Source of the DNA: Pseudoscleropodium purum
Lineage: Eukaryota > Streptophyta > Bryopsida > Hypnales > Brachytheciaceae
Direction of reading: 5' to 3'
Assembly: GCA_963969395.1 (NCBI GenBank)
Contig: OZ017802.1
Location: 20,305,410 to 20,369,409, forward strand
Length of the DNA: 64,000 bases
Positions 11,994 to 23,512 of this stretch are shown one piece after another. The notes beneath the pieces are model-generated. The model was not told where the DNA came from. It ran no database searches and saw nothing but the letters and a program-made list of their open reading frames with translations. The position numbers and the translations under genes were made by a program. The number at the start of each line of letters is the position of its first letter. Within the stretch, counting starts at the first letter, position 1.

Positions 11994-14900
11994 ATGCCAT
12001 TATGGTCCGGGAATGGTATGGCAGTTCGTGGAGGAGAAGCCTGTGTTTCCAGGTTATGTGTTTCGCTGGGTGCAAGTAGCTGTCATCGGAAGAGGAGAGT
12101 CGACTTGGGGCTCGCCTTGCATCGTCCTGGGGTGGTTCAATCTGCTCAGGTAACACCAAGGAATTTGGAACTTCGTTGCTTTGGTGTTGTGTGCTTGTTG
12201 CTTACACTTGCACGAAATGTCACCGTTTTGGACGAAATCAGCTGAAGATTTGGGGTAGAGGTAAAGAAAAGGCTCCATGAACCATACAGAACATTAGATG
12301 TCCCATCATACAGGTGAACTTGGATTTGCATTAAGTGTGTCAGCACTGAATCTATTGACCATTTAGTTTTTTGCAATTGATTTAAAACTCATCACAGAAT
12401 TTTTTTGCAAAAGTTGAGATGACACAAGTATCTAGGTTGTTGTAGGCAAGGCTGAAAGTTCACCTGTAGAATGGAACCTCTTTCTAGAATGGAGACTTTA
12501 CGTTACCTAAATCCTGCTCAGTGAGTACGCATTGAGTTTTGGCATAAAAAGTTGTGTCGGTTTTAGGTCTTACACTGATAAGTTTCCGAAATTTTTGCAT
12601 CGGGTGTTCAAGTAATATGTTGTCTGGTGCGTTGGAATCCTCTTTGATTTGGGGTTACCGTAACACTCTCCCATGTGCATTGACAAACAGACATGGAGTG
12701 CAGCGACGACATTTCAGTTTTCAGGTGGCAGGTCGTCGTCGAATTGGAGAGCAATGGCGGAGGGGCAGGAGCAAGAGCAAGTTGAGCAGGACGGAGCAAT
12801 TTCCAATGCGGAGATGGAATTGTTCGATGCAAACAAAGCTCCTTCGGTGGTGGTGGCGACAGGGTCGATATTCGGGGCCGTGGCTTTGATCACAGGCACC
12901 AGCGTTGGTGCAGGAATTTTGGCTCTTCCGGCCATCACAGCTCCCATTGTATGGCTTGCCTCGTAACCCTAATCTCACACAAGTAGAGAATTCTCTTTCC
13001 GGCACTTTCAGCCTTTCAATGAACATTTAGGAGTGTGCTGTCATGGGGAGATCACTCAATAGGGAGGGATCACTGGAGAGATCAGTTTGAGTTTTATGAG
13101 AGCCGAATTTCTCTGGAAATCAAATTATCTCGCATTCAATGTATTGGATGATTTCTTATGCAATCATTTAGACACTGGGAGGCCATGTAAACCACTATTC
13201 AAGGGAGATTAGGGAGCCTCATTTCCATTCCCATTCAGCTCTGGTGTCATTAGCCAAGTCATGATTTCATGCACCCAATGGTTGCCAATTGGAGACCAAC
13301 CATGTGTTCTTTGAAAGAGATGAGTTGCTGTTGCTTACAGGGGTTCAGTCAATCGGATCTCTAACAATTTCACCATCCTCCACCTTAAGGATCGTCTGAA
13401 TCTTGTCGAGCACAAACTCGAAACCCTAAAATGTCGATAGCTACTGAAGGGACAGTAGGAAGCCCGATCCCCATTCCCATTTAAAAATCAGTGGTCATGA
13501 TTTCTCCAACCCAGTGCTTGCTAATTGAAGACAAACCAAGTGTTGTTCGGACGGGATGAGCAGTGTTGGTTCAGTCAATCAGGTCTCTCACAAATTTAGG
13601 ATCGTGTTGTGGACAAACTCGAAACCTAATTCCTATAATGTGGGCCATTATTATAGGGACAGTAGAGAGCTTCATTTCCATTCTAAGATCAGTGGACGAA
13701 GCCAAGTCATGAATTCTTACACCCAATGCTTGTTAATTGAAGCCAAACCAAGTGGTGCTCGAAAGAGATGAACAGTTGTTGGTAACAGGGGTTCAATCAA
13801 TCAGCTCTCTCACAAGTTCAGGACCGTGTTGTGCCCAACCCTAAACCCCTCCAAATCACGGGTTGTTGTTCCCTGTCGGGACTTCGGGACTATTGTGCAC
13901 TAATTCAAAACCTTGAACCCTAAAATGTTGCAAATCGGGTTTGCTCTTGCTCTCTGTCAGGGTTTCATCCCCACGGCCACCACGATGTGCATTTCCTGGG
14001 CGTTTCTACTCTTGGAGGCTCTCCTCCTCGCCGAAGTGAACGTGGCGCTGATGCGGAGACGAGAGATTTCGGAGAAGGAGTTCACCCCCTCTCACTCGCA
14101 GGTGCTGTCGCTGAGGACCATGGCGGAGGAGACCATGGGCCCCGTGGGCGCGTGGGTGACCACCCTGATCTACCTCATGCTGTCCTACACGCTGCTGGTG
14201 GCCTACATTTCCAAGTCCGGGGAGGTGCTGGCGTTGCTGATAGATGCGCCCCAGCAGAGAGCAGCTGCGGATGTGGTGTTTACGGTGGGCTTGGGGGGGC
14301 TGCTCTGCGGAGGGGGAGCCAAGATGGCGGACAATGTCAACCAAGTGCTCACCGTTCTGCTCCTGGGTGAGAATCTGTCCTGGATGGATTTCCCTGAATG
14401 TTTCTCAACTCATAAATCTGACTAAGCTTAGGTGATGTGAAAGTAGAGCTTAGATATGAGGAATAACATTGTGAGCTGCAGGCGTGTACTACCAAGAACA
14501 GGTGATGTTTTCAACACTCTTTATGACACCTTCTTTGACACCTCCATGAACTTTTAATGCAAGGGATGATATTAGGGGTATTCTTTGTGTGTTCGATGGT
14601 GTGTTTTTGTTTATATCCCAATTTTAGAAGCATGCACCCAATTGGATGGAATTAATTGTCCAAGTGTTTGGCTTCAGACAAAGAGCACCAATAGAAAAAC
14701 ACATTTTAGCAACCATTGCGGTGCTAAATGCCTTTCAGTCCTTAATCAGGCTCTGAATTGTAATATCTCAAGTTCACGGCTTGCTGCTTTAATTTGTGCA
14801 ACGAAAAATAGCATTGACATGGGAATGGAATTGTTTATGAAGTCACTGTTCGGAGTCCAACTTTCATTATTGCCTTGATAGCCCAACGAGGAGCACTTCA

Positions 14901-17900
14901 AAAAATAAGGGGATGCCGAGAGTTGTACCCGGCGCACGGTATTCTTTTGTAAAAGGCAAATTAAATAGTTCGCTTTATGGTGCGCACACGGCCTCATCAG
15001 TAATTCTAGAGTATAGGGAGGCTTATACGGTTGGATAGGGTTGTTTCGAGCAATGCATGTGGTTTTAAGGTAAGGATTCTCGGATCCACTGCTTTCGGAG
15101 CAATCAACAAAGTTCAGTCTCTCGGTGATTGCAGAAATCAGATCCCGGTAGGCTTCTTAGTTCGGTGTTGCTTATAAAATTGTTCCTGGGTCGAGATGCC
15201 TTGCAGGATTGTTTCTGTTAATCGTGTTTGGAGGAGCAAAAATGGCGGACTGGACGGGCCTCGAGCATGTAGACTGGACGCACACTCCACAAACTCTACC
15301 AATCATCTTCCTGGCGCTTGTATACCATGATCTCACTCCAGGTAAAATGTCTAACTGTTGTCCAGGCATACCCCATGGCAACACAAAAGCTCATCGCTTA
15401 CTAAAAGGTCTGCCAACGACCATGTCTTGGAGGAGCTAAATGTCAAAGTACAGGATTCGCTTTGCGTCGCCTTTATGAAATTCAGCACTTTTGGTAGGAG
15501 TGTGACTTTGGGGGAGATGCATGGAGTTGTGCGGAGATCTTTCGATAACAAGAGCCAAACCTGTTGCGATCAAGTTTTTATGTGTGCAATTTCAAAGTGG
15601 GAGGTTGTAGACCACTATTGAAGGGACAGTGTTGGACAACCCCATTTACCGTCAAAGATGTGTGACCAAGACATTTAGCCAAGTTGTGCTTACCCATTTG
15701 CTAATAACTTCAACCAATTGTAAGAAAAGATGAGTTATTAGCTACAAGGAGTCAACATAAGAGACAGGATCAGGTCCCTAATGGACTAACGGCTTTCATA
15801 CCCTTTCCCTTAACTGAAATGTTGTAGTTGTTACGGATTTGGTTTTTCCATAGCAGTCCAAGTATCTGTTCGTGCCATATTTTCTATCTTGGAGGATTCA
15901 CCTGGAATTACAGTGGTCTGTGCACAGTTGGGGGGTGACATAGGACGAATCCGGATAAGCATATTATTGGGCAGTTTCGTGCCTCTTGTAATGTTTTTAA
16001 GCTGGGATGCTGTGGCCTTGTGCATCACCCCTCTCCTTGGAGCAAAAGATCCTATTGATGTTTTCATGAGGTTCGTCACTTAACTCTCGTTTAGTTCCTA
16101 ACACTTCTCATAATTTTTTGGTTTACAGCAACAGACATTCTCATGTACTTTTCAGAATTATTGCATGGGTAGGTTGTTACAAAAACTGGGGGGTCTCTCA
16201 TGAAGATGTTTGTAGCAACAAGTGTCATAGTGACACAATTGCATTCTCTCTTTAACTTCATATAAATTTTGTTTTTCTCCAAGTGCATTTCAACTCCTGA
16301 GAGCCAAGCTATATAAATTCCACTTTGGGAGCTATTAGTTGATTAGAATAACTTTAAAACCATATTTCTATGATTTGAAAGTGAAGTGGATGATTTCATC
16401 TTCCTATTGGTACATTTTAATTTGTTATCTTCCTTGTAACTTCCAAAATGATCTATTTCCACTTGTATAGATATGGACGTGGCCACATACTGATCGTTTT
16501 TGATGATATCATCCAGAGTGGGTGGTCCCGGACCTGCATTTATTGTGGAAGTATTTGCTTTCCTAGCAGTGGCAACTTCCTTCATCGGCACAGTTCTGGG
16601 GTTGCAAGAGTTTTTACTGGAACAATGGGGCGAGGCACAAGGTTCTCAACACTTCCACATGCTTGCCGTAGATTTCGTCAGACCCTTGCCGAACTCTATC
16701 TTTCAAGTTTATGATTTCAATTTAGTGGTGGAGCAAGAACTTAGGCAGTCTATGTGGACAATTTCGCCAGGTATGATTACACTGAAGAAGCTGTCAATCC
16801 AAGGCCAAGCACCACGACCACTCTTTGAATGGCTGCACAGTAATGGTCCTCGTGCAATCACATCGCTGCTTGTGCTGGCACCTCCTCTGGTGGCTTCATC
16901 ACTTGTCTCAGACGCTTTCTTTTCAGCATCCGACCTCGCGGTAAGTCATTCCTTCCGAACCCTAATTTTTCATTAGAGCCTTCCTTCCATTGTTCTGAAT
17001 ATTCACCGCGCTGAGTACTCCAACCGTTTAGCTATTTGCTTCTTTCAGATAGAGTATACTCTTTCCGTCACTATCATCATTTTATCCAATGTGTTTGTGG
17101 TTTCGTTGGGAGATCAATGTAGCGGCTCTGATTGGATCACTTTGGGTATTACAAGAGTCAAACTCTTATGAGAGCAATTTTTTTTCACTGAATGCATCAT
17201 GATTTCTTCTGCAATCATTCAAAGTGAGAGGTTGTAGACCACTATTAAAGAGACGAACAATCCTATTTCCACTCAAAGACTAGTCACCATCATCCAATTT
17301 AACCATGTTATGTTAACGCGCATTGCAATGGTTTGCTAATTGGAGGCTAAGCAAGCGTTGATTGAACGAGATGAGCTGATGTTGGTAACAGGAGTCAATC
17401 AATAGGAGACAGGTCCCTACCGGTTTTTAGTGTCCTCTACCTAACTCAGGCTGCCCAATGAATCTCATCACCCTGCATGCCAGTTCGTTTTGTACATAGC
17501 ATAAATAACTCGAACTAACTCCTAAACTCCTAAGCACCATGTGACATGTTACCAATGGCTGAGAGTGTTATTATATCCTATGTGGCATCTTACGAAAAGA
17601 ATTTTTTTGTCACTAACAGACGATTTTTGTGAACTTGTTTATTGTGAAATCAGGGTGCATACGGAATGACGAGTTTGTACGGTGTCATCCCACCAATCAT
17701 GGCTTGGGGTTTACAAAATTCCAACCTCGGCAGTCCTGAAACCAAATCAGAGCATAAAAATTCTCTAATCATGTCTCTACTCGGGGACAGGATCACACTT
17801 GCAACAATTGGGGCATGCGCAGTGGCGGTGATCGTGGGTCAAGTGATGCTAGATGTGACTCAATTCTCTTCCTCTTCAGCCGTGGTAGCGGCCAACGTAG

Positions 17901-17971
17901 ACCAGCAGGAGAATCGGACCCCCACAAGCAAGGCATTTTCTCAACCTTTCACTACACTTGCAGCGCCTTGA
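11994..17971 (+). CDS. Tyr/Trp permease-like transporter, probably plastid-targeted
   Basis: A secondary transporter of the aromatic amino acid permease family (HAAAP, Trp/Tyr permease domain), in plants usually assigned to the plastid envelope. Seven exons fit: 11994-12149, 12718 (or 12691)-12948, 13961-14366, 15207-15341, 15914-16070, 16517-16940, 17654-17971. Intron phases are 0,0,1,1,2,0 and all borders are GT-AG; the product is 608 or 617 residues. Exon 1 and the start of exon 2 give a basic, Ser-rich, acid-poor leader that looks like a transit peptide, then an acidic linker. The core opens with GAVALITGTSVGAGILALP; later landmarks are LVYHDLTPVVCAQLGGDIGR (across a splice), WDAVAL and GAYGMTSLYGVIPP. 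About eleven hydrophobic segments are visible, the usual number. The loop after segment 8 (EQWGEA to LFEWLH) is long. Exon 1 and the exon-2 acceptor are the least certain parts. No lesion is seen. Confidence 0.88.
13040..13870 (+). repeat. Three tandem copies of an intronic repeat (intron 2)
   Basis: Three units of about 190-250 bases lie head to tail at about 13170-13425, 13435-13625 and 13640-13860. Shared landmarks in order are ACTATTcAAGGGA-type starts, TTTCCATTC, AAGTCATGA, CCCAATG.TTG, ATTGAAGACAAACCAAGTG-like text, GAGATGA, GGGGTTCA.TCAATC and CTCACAA. Related copies occur in introns 4 and 6 of the same gene. Confidence 0.85.
15570..15800 (+). repeat. Intronic repeat, fourth copy (intron 4)
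   Basis: It has the same landmarks as the intron-2 array: GTGGGAGGTTGTAGACCACT, ATTGAAGGGACAG, AGCCAAGT, AAGATGAG, AAGGAGTCAA, then GAGACAGGATCAGGTCCCTA. It is closest to the intron-6 copy. Confidence 0.8.
17190..17445 (+). repeat. Intronic repeat, fifth copy (intron 6)
   Basis: It shares GAGAGGTTGTAGACCACTAT, TTTGCTAATTGGAGGC, GAGATGAGCTGATGTTGGTA and GAGACAGGTCCCTA with the intron-4 copy, and GATTTCTT.TGCAATCATT with the flank of the first intron-2 unit. It lies upstream of the last exon and does not disturb the splice sites. Confidence 0.8.
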
Positions 17972-18032
17972 GGTTGTATTCATTTCAATTCAAACATGGG
18001 AAGCTCTTCCATCGTTACTGGATATGTCGCTA

Positions 18033-18650
18033 GGGTAGCAACTTGCTATCTGTGTACATAATGTGACTTGCCCCAAATAGACTCGTTCATTCACATTGGT
18101 TGCGCGGTTGGAGTTTTACTTCTGTCAGATATTTCTACTGTGACAGAGCATTACAAATGTAGATTTTTGCTTTAGTTAGACATTCATTATTGTTTCCGTG
18201 TAAATACATTTAGTTGTATCTGTATTTGGGTAGGTCACAAGGGTAGCACTTGATATCCATACATGTTCACATATGTGGCAGAGTTTATAAACCTACCCCA
18301 AATAGACTCTTTTCATTCAGTTCTTGGGGATTGCTATTATTCAAAATATATGTGATACAAGAAGTTGCATAGATTTTAGTGTCAGTTGGACATTCACAAT
18401 TGTTACCTTGTAATTCAACCTAGAAGTACATTCACTTGTATCTACATTGGATTGGTTAAAAGCAAAATGCTTGTTGTCTATGTCCATGTGGTGTAGTTAT
18501 TAGAACTATCTCAAAACACCCTAATAAACTCTTACATTTGCATACATGTCTTAGGATCAATTTAGATATGTGTACATTGAGAAGTAAATGTTTTGTAGAG
18601 TTTTGAGTCTATTAGATATTTACTATTTTTTTTTGCATAAATCAATATTA
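18033..18650 (+). repeat. Three decaying tandem units behind the transporter gene
   Basis: Units start at about 18033, 18241 and 18460, a period of roughly 210-220. Each has GGGTAGCA.CTTG.TATC-like text, CCCCAAATAGACTC (or CCCTAATAAACTC), AGTTGGACATTCA and an ACATT..TTGTATCT segment. Similarity falls from unit 1-2 to unit 2-3. The array begins 62 bases after the stop codon, so the transcript's 3' UTR may include it. Confidence 0.8.
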
Positions 18651-19070
18651 AATTATTTTTTTTTTGACATAGTGTTTGTATGTAGCTAGTAAGTGTACCA
18701 CACATCTTTCTAGATGTTTTAACTTATATTTACAAATAGTAATTAAGGTATGTGCACCCATAATGACCACGTAATTCAATTCAATAAAAACTAATTGAAA
18801 TGTATGTGAATGAAGGAATATTATGTACATTTTAACAATTAGAAGAAAAGGCATATTAAAGCGAAAATAGAGAACTTCACTCTAAAATTGGAGAGTTTTT
18901 AATGAAATTCAAATTCTATGTACATCAAACTTTACATATTAGCTGGATGTTTTTGGTGGAGAATTTGGTGGTGGGATTAGCCAACCCATGAAAAATGAAT
19001 CTATTCACCAAACTCCCTTTAAAACACTAGCACTTAACAAATATCCCGAAAATGTGAATTTTATTAAATT
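18651..19070. other. AT-rich spacer, no gene seen
   Basis: Low-complexity sequence between the tandem array and the segmental duplication. I see no feature in it. Confidence 0.6.
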
Positions 19071-19641
19071 GGTTGTATTCCATTACTTTGTCACCGCTCA
19101 GAACGCCTGTTTAGAAATATAAATCCATACCACTCCTAAATGAATTAGACCTTTCTGTAATCTGTACATATGTATGTCACAATTTTTCGCTTTGGAATCA
19201 AGCCACTTTAACTAAATCGACGGTATAGTATTCATCTCCAGAAGCACATTGACAGTAAGTAATGCGTTGACCTTTGAACTCCAGGATAAAGTTCCAACAA
19301 ATCGATCGTAACAGACAGTAACTATTGAAATCCAGCATCGGGTATCAGAGGTGGGATGGTTGCCTTGGAAAGAGAATTGTTCTCCGACCGTATACCAAAA
19401 TAGAACTAAACAAATCCAGCAGTGCAAGACGACGTACAATCATTCCAACTGACGATTGCCAAGTTGGAACCGGACAGATGACACGATTCCGTACTTCGAA
19501 GCCAAATTTCTGCAACAAGCTCCTGTCAGAAATTAAATTTGTGGATTGGGGCCGATCGACATGCATCGTGCAACCATTTCCTCCCGCACGATATCGATCA
19601 TACGGGCGACCACACGATCACGAAAATGATTCTAGTTGGAC

Positions 19642-19691
19642 TTCCGGAAGTTCCAGCAGGAGATCGAGCCCGCTGCCAGTATAATATAAAA
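19642..19691 (+). promoter_or_regulatory. HSE-like element and TATA box of copy A
   Basis: TTC-CG-GAA-GT-TCC at 19642-19654 fits TTCnnGAAnnTTC with one mismatch. TATAAAA follows at 19685-19691, 80 bases before the old start codon. The same arrangement is kept in copy B. Confidence 0.6.
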
Positions 19692-19764
19692 GGATGGCAT
19701 TGCAGTGCAACGATCACGTACTCGCTTTCAATTCGATCTCTACTCAGAAGCCCAACTGAAGCTC

Positions 19765-20180
19765 ATGGCGATGTCTTCTGGGAAGTCCAGCTCCATGGCT
19801 GCGGTGCTGCTGCTGCTGCTGGCGGTGGTACTAGCGAGCACCTGTGCCTCCGGCGCCTGAGCTTCGTTCGACATCACCAACAACTGCAGCAAGACCGTCA
19901 TCATCGGCCAAATCGCTGATCTTCGGCGGAAGTTTCCACTTGAACGGGCTTCCGAGTGCGTTCTTCGTCTCCCCTTTCAGAATTATCGTCAGGGGCATTC
20001 CGGTTGTGACCGTTACCGTAGGCACGAAGACGTCGGACTGGCTGAAGCGCGCAGCTCGGCGACAGGCTGCACAAGATTGAGATCAGGTGCGACGCGAATA
20101 CTGCTTGCATCACGCTCTCTGCGACGTACACGCCCGTGCTGAATCCCGGGACGAATACGACCGTTTCAATCTGGCCCTAG
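19765..20180 (+). pseudogene. Dead paralogue of the small secreted protein
   Basis: The first 31 codons match the signal peptide of the intact gene at 23513, with two extra Leu codons in the hydrophobic core. Codon 32 is TGA (19858-19860) where the intact gene has CAG, right at the signal-peptide/mature border. After FDITNNC the copy carries a deletion of the Gly-rich coding segment and a frameshift, so the later text (for example the segment encoding CVANTDC in the intact gene) is out of frame. Readthrough of the TGA would therefore not restore the protein. Confidence 0.92.
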
Positions 20181-20628
20181 CCGAGGTAGTGAATGACTGC
20201 TTCCATAGTTCCATGCATACCTCTAGCGCGCACTCCGTTGCGAGATAGCTCGCTTTTCAGTGTGTGTAAGTAGCAGCTACGTACGGTTCAATATGCACGT
20301 AGTGACCACCTTTTCGAAGAGGATGGTACTTACAGAAAATTAGATGCTTAATTCAAATCCTTAACATTTGTGACATGTAGGTAATGAAAGTAGAATGTTT
20401 TATCCCCCATTCAAACCTTGCGCTTGGCTGTAAATATGTCAACCGTAAAATACAATGAAAATTAGAGAATATAGAATTCATTCAGTTGTGCAACAAGCCA
20501 CTCGTTTATATCCATTTCCGTAGTGTGACTTGGCCTTCGTCTTTGCAGTGAAGGATTTTTTTTCCCATCGAACTGAGTGGTTTGCTTACATTTATATGGA
20601 TTGAAGATGGTTTCAGTTTTGTAATCAT

Positions 20629-20665
20629 AACAGATATTTTGCTAAAATGGCGACATTTTTCTGCC
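20629..20665 (+). mobile_element. Solo terminal repeat of the local MITE family
   Basis: AACAGATATTTTGCTAAAAT matches the ends of the two complete elements at 20694 and 21360 and then diverges. It is probably a remnant of a third element. Confidence 0.5.
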
Positions 20666-20693
20666 ATTCTTTCATTTATTTTCTAAGACTAGT

Positions 20694-20876
20694 AACGGAT
20701 GTTTCATTAAAATGGCGGTATTCCACAAACTTGTCACTTTTCGGTCGTCTTGATGCGTTCTAAACTGTATACCTGTCCTAGATTTCAGGGTTTCAGGGTC
20801 TGAAATCTATACTTGTCTTAGAAAATTCGTGGAAAAGTGCTGAAGGAATGCCGCCTTTTTAACAGAATATCTGCTT
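20694..20876. mobile_element. MITE-like TIR element, copy 1 (183 bp)
   Basis: The left end reads AACGGATGTTTCATTAAAAT then GGCGGTATTCC. The right end, complemented, reads AAGCAGATATTCTGTTAAAA then AGGCGGCATTCC, giving about 31-bp imperfect terminal inverted repeats. The interior (TTCTAAACT..., AGGGTCTGAAAT.TATAC, AGAAAATTC) matches the copy at 21360-21534. A TA dinucleotide lies at each edge. No coding capacity. Confidence 0.75.
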
Positions 20877-21026
20877 AGGTTAGATTTCACACCATAAAAT
20901 CCTGAAATCTAGTACATGTATACAGTTGAGACCACACGTTCTAAATCTAAAAGTGCCAAGTTTGTAGAATATCACCATTTTAATGAAAAATCCATTTCAA
21001 TTAATTGTTTAAAAAGTTGTCATATA

Positions 21027-21180
21027 CATGGTTGTCATATTGGACAAGTTACTATTCATTTCATGTCCTGTAGGACGAGTTATTATTCATCAAATGTACC
21101 TCTTAGGTACATTTGATGAATAATAACTCGTCCTACAAGACATGAAATGAATAGTAACTTGTCCAATATGACAACCATGA
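21027..21180. mobile_element. Near-perfect foldback element
   Basis: Arms 21027-21101 and 21105-21179 are inverted copies identical at 74 of 75 positions, separated by a 3-base loop (CTT). TCATATA flanks the element at 21020-21026 and again at 21181-21187, a likely target-site duplication of 7 bp (8 with one mismatch). No ORF of note. The near identity of the arms implies a recent origin. Transcribed, it would fold into a long hairpin like a young miRNA or siRNA precursor. Confidence 0.85.
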
Positions 21181-21359
21181 TCATATATTATTATATTCAC
21201 AATGAACAAAATGTCATGTCCTTCAAGTGTAAGAGAATTATGGAAGTGTAGATGGTTTAATTATTATAATTTTAATTAATATGCATGCATGGAAGTAGAT
21301 TATATGTAATGTGTTTTAATTGTATTGTTAACAATTCAATGTAGTGGTTCATTTATTTG

Positions 21360-21534
21360 AACAAATATTTCAGTAAAATGGTGGTATTCCACCAACTTGG
21401 CACTTTTTCAGTTCAAGACGTGCATTCTAAACTACCCTAGATTTAAGAGTTTAAGGGTCTGAAATTTATACCAATTTTAGAAAATTCATAGAAAAATGTC
21501 AAAGGAATGCCGCCATTTTAACAAAATATTTGTT
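21360..21534. mobile_element. MITE-like TIR element, copy 2 (175 bp)
   Basis: The ends are AACAAATATTTCAGTAAAAT at the left and the complement of AACAAATATTTTGTTAAAAT at the right, each continuing into GGTGGTATTCC or GGCGGCATTCC. The interior matches the element at 20694-20876. I could not identify a clear target-site duplication, so the superfamily is open. Confidence 0.75.
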
Positions 21535-21989
21535 TTTTGGTTGTGAACATGTTTTAATTGTTTTTGATGACTAGCCAATTTTAAACCTTTATTATAGTGA
21601 TCTTACATTATAAAAATAAATTATAATGCTCTAACTTATTTTCTACTAATTTTACTATTTGAAACTCAACCTTTTAGAAGAATTTGATCTTGGCCTGAAT
21701 TAATTATTTAATATATTTGTTCAATTTGATCATACATGCATTAGGCCAATGAGTTGCATTATGCAAAAATTCATGTACATAAAAAACTCTCTTCTAGAGT
21801 CTAGGTAGAATTAAGACTTTGATATATGAGATACAAGATACAATAAACATGATTGTTGTAAGATACTTAGATTTCAATGTGAACATATTGCAGCTAATTA
21901 ATATCCATGAGAATAATAATTTTGAAGCTAAGGTTGATTGAATTTGAGCACATATGGAAGGTAGATGGTTTCTTATTTTTGGAAATTTT

Positions 21990-22297
21990 CTTCATACAAC
22001 TGTGTAACTTTAGTTGAAGTCCTTATATCCCAATTTTAAGCTTCAAACTTGCATTTCTAATTCAAAAAAAAATATGAATTTGCCAAATGGCCTAGGTAAA
22101 TTGATTCAATTAGGATCTATTTTAAAATAATATTTTTTTTTTTAAAATACAAAAAATAATTCAATGTTTACAACTACTACATGTATCCTTATTTCAAATT
22201 TTATATAAAACTAACACATGATGCAAAAGTTGTGAGCAAAAAAACACTCGTACCAGGCCCAAGAAGTCACAAAAATAGGACAAGTGTTTCTTGCAAT
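21990..22297 (+). repeat. Dispersed repeat, shared with 63520-63827
   Basis: Both places have AACTTTAGT..., TATCCCAATTTT, ACTACTACATGTA, TCAAATTTTATA.AAAAC, AAAACACT and AATAGGACAAGTGTTTCTT-like segments in the same order. The copies are substantially diverged. No domain was recognised. Confidence 0.7.
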
Positions 22298-22704
22298 CAC
22301 CCCACTTCTAAAACCACACCAAAAGTCTCCAACCACCTCTCTCCCATTCCAAAGGTTGGAATGGCCTTGCTCACACCAAGGAGCACAATTATGACCCTTC
22401 CTACCATGAATACATGCCTCCACTTCATTGGCTAGAGTTCCTACATCCAATGATTCTTTAATACAAACCTCAGACCACCCATGTTTTAAAAATTTAATAA
22501 ATTCAGTAGTGAATCTTTTTCTAAATTTGAATACATCACTTGATACTTAGCTAACTTGATTATCTAGAGAATGAGCCCAAGTTCAACTGACTCTTCACAT
22601 TCCTAAATCCAAGAATAGCAATTCTCAGATGGATCAACCCATTTTGAGTTGCTCAAAATTTTAAGAGTTAACAAATGCCTCTAAGATGTCAATTTCTTTA
22701 TATT
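22298..22704. other. Intergenic, no gene seen
   Basis: Only short random frames on both strands between the dispersed repeat and duplication copy B. Confidence 0.6.
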
Positions 22705-23324
22705 GATTGTATTTGATTACTTTGTCACCTTTGAGAACATGTGGTCTGAAATAGAAATTCATACCTCTCCTAGATGTCAGACATTTACGTACATACATGT
22801 TACTCTTTTATGTTCATACATGTCACAACTTTTGCTCCTGGAATCCTGCCACTTTAACGAAATTGACGGTACCAGCATTCATTTCCAAACTTCGTCTAGC
22901 TTTGTACAGCAGCAATTGACAGTAATGCATTTGAACTCCACGAAAAGGTTCCAACAAATCGATCGTAACAGACAAGTACTGAAATCCTACTGAAATCCAG
23001 CATCGTGTATCAGGGGCGGAATGGTTGGATTCGAATCAGAATTTCGTTCTCCGTATGCCAAAAATAGAACTAAACAAATCCAGCAGTGCAAGACGATCGA
23101 CGTACAATCATTCCAAGCGCATAGCTTAAAACCACATACGATTGACAAGTTGGAACCACATGACACGATTCCGTACTTCGAAGCCAAATTTCTGCAACTA
23201 CCTCATGTCAGAAATTAAATTTTTTGACTGGGGTCAATCGACATGCATCGTGCAACCATTTCCTCCCGCACGATATCGATCATACTGGCGACCACACGAT
23301 CACGAAAACGATTCTCCGTTGGAC

Positions 23325-23373
23325 TTCCGGAAGTTCCAGCAGGAGATCGATAGAGCCCGCTGCCAGTATAAAA
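23325..23373 (+). promoter_or_regulatory. HSE-like element and TATA box of the secreted-protein gene
   Basis: TTC-CG-GAA-GT-TCC at 23325-23337 fits a three-unit heat-shock element with one mismatch. TATAAAA is at 23367-23373. The spacing between the two is nearly the same as in the dead copy. Heat or stress induction is plausible but unproven. Confidence 0.6.
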
Positions 23374-23512
23374 GGATGGCGGGCATGCATTGCAGTGCAA
23401 CGATCACGTACTCGCTCTCACTCGTACTCCATCGATCTCATCTTGCCTGCTTTCAATTCTATCTCAACTCCTGGCATGGTAGACCCACCGATTAGAAGCC
23501 AACTCAAGCCTC

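Larger units (their letters stand above)
19071..20251 (+). repeat. Segmental duplication, copy A (dead gene copy)
   Basis: This matches 22705-24005 along its whole length: about 690 bases of upstream sequence, TATA box, coding part and the start of the 3' region (GTAGTGAATGAC...GCGAGATAGCTC). Similarity is strongest from about 19260 on. The two copies lie in direct orientation about 2.45 kb apart. Confidence 0.93.
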
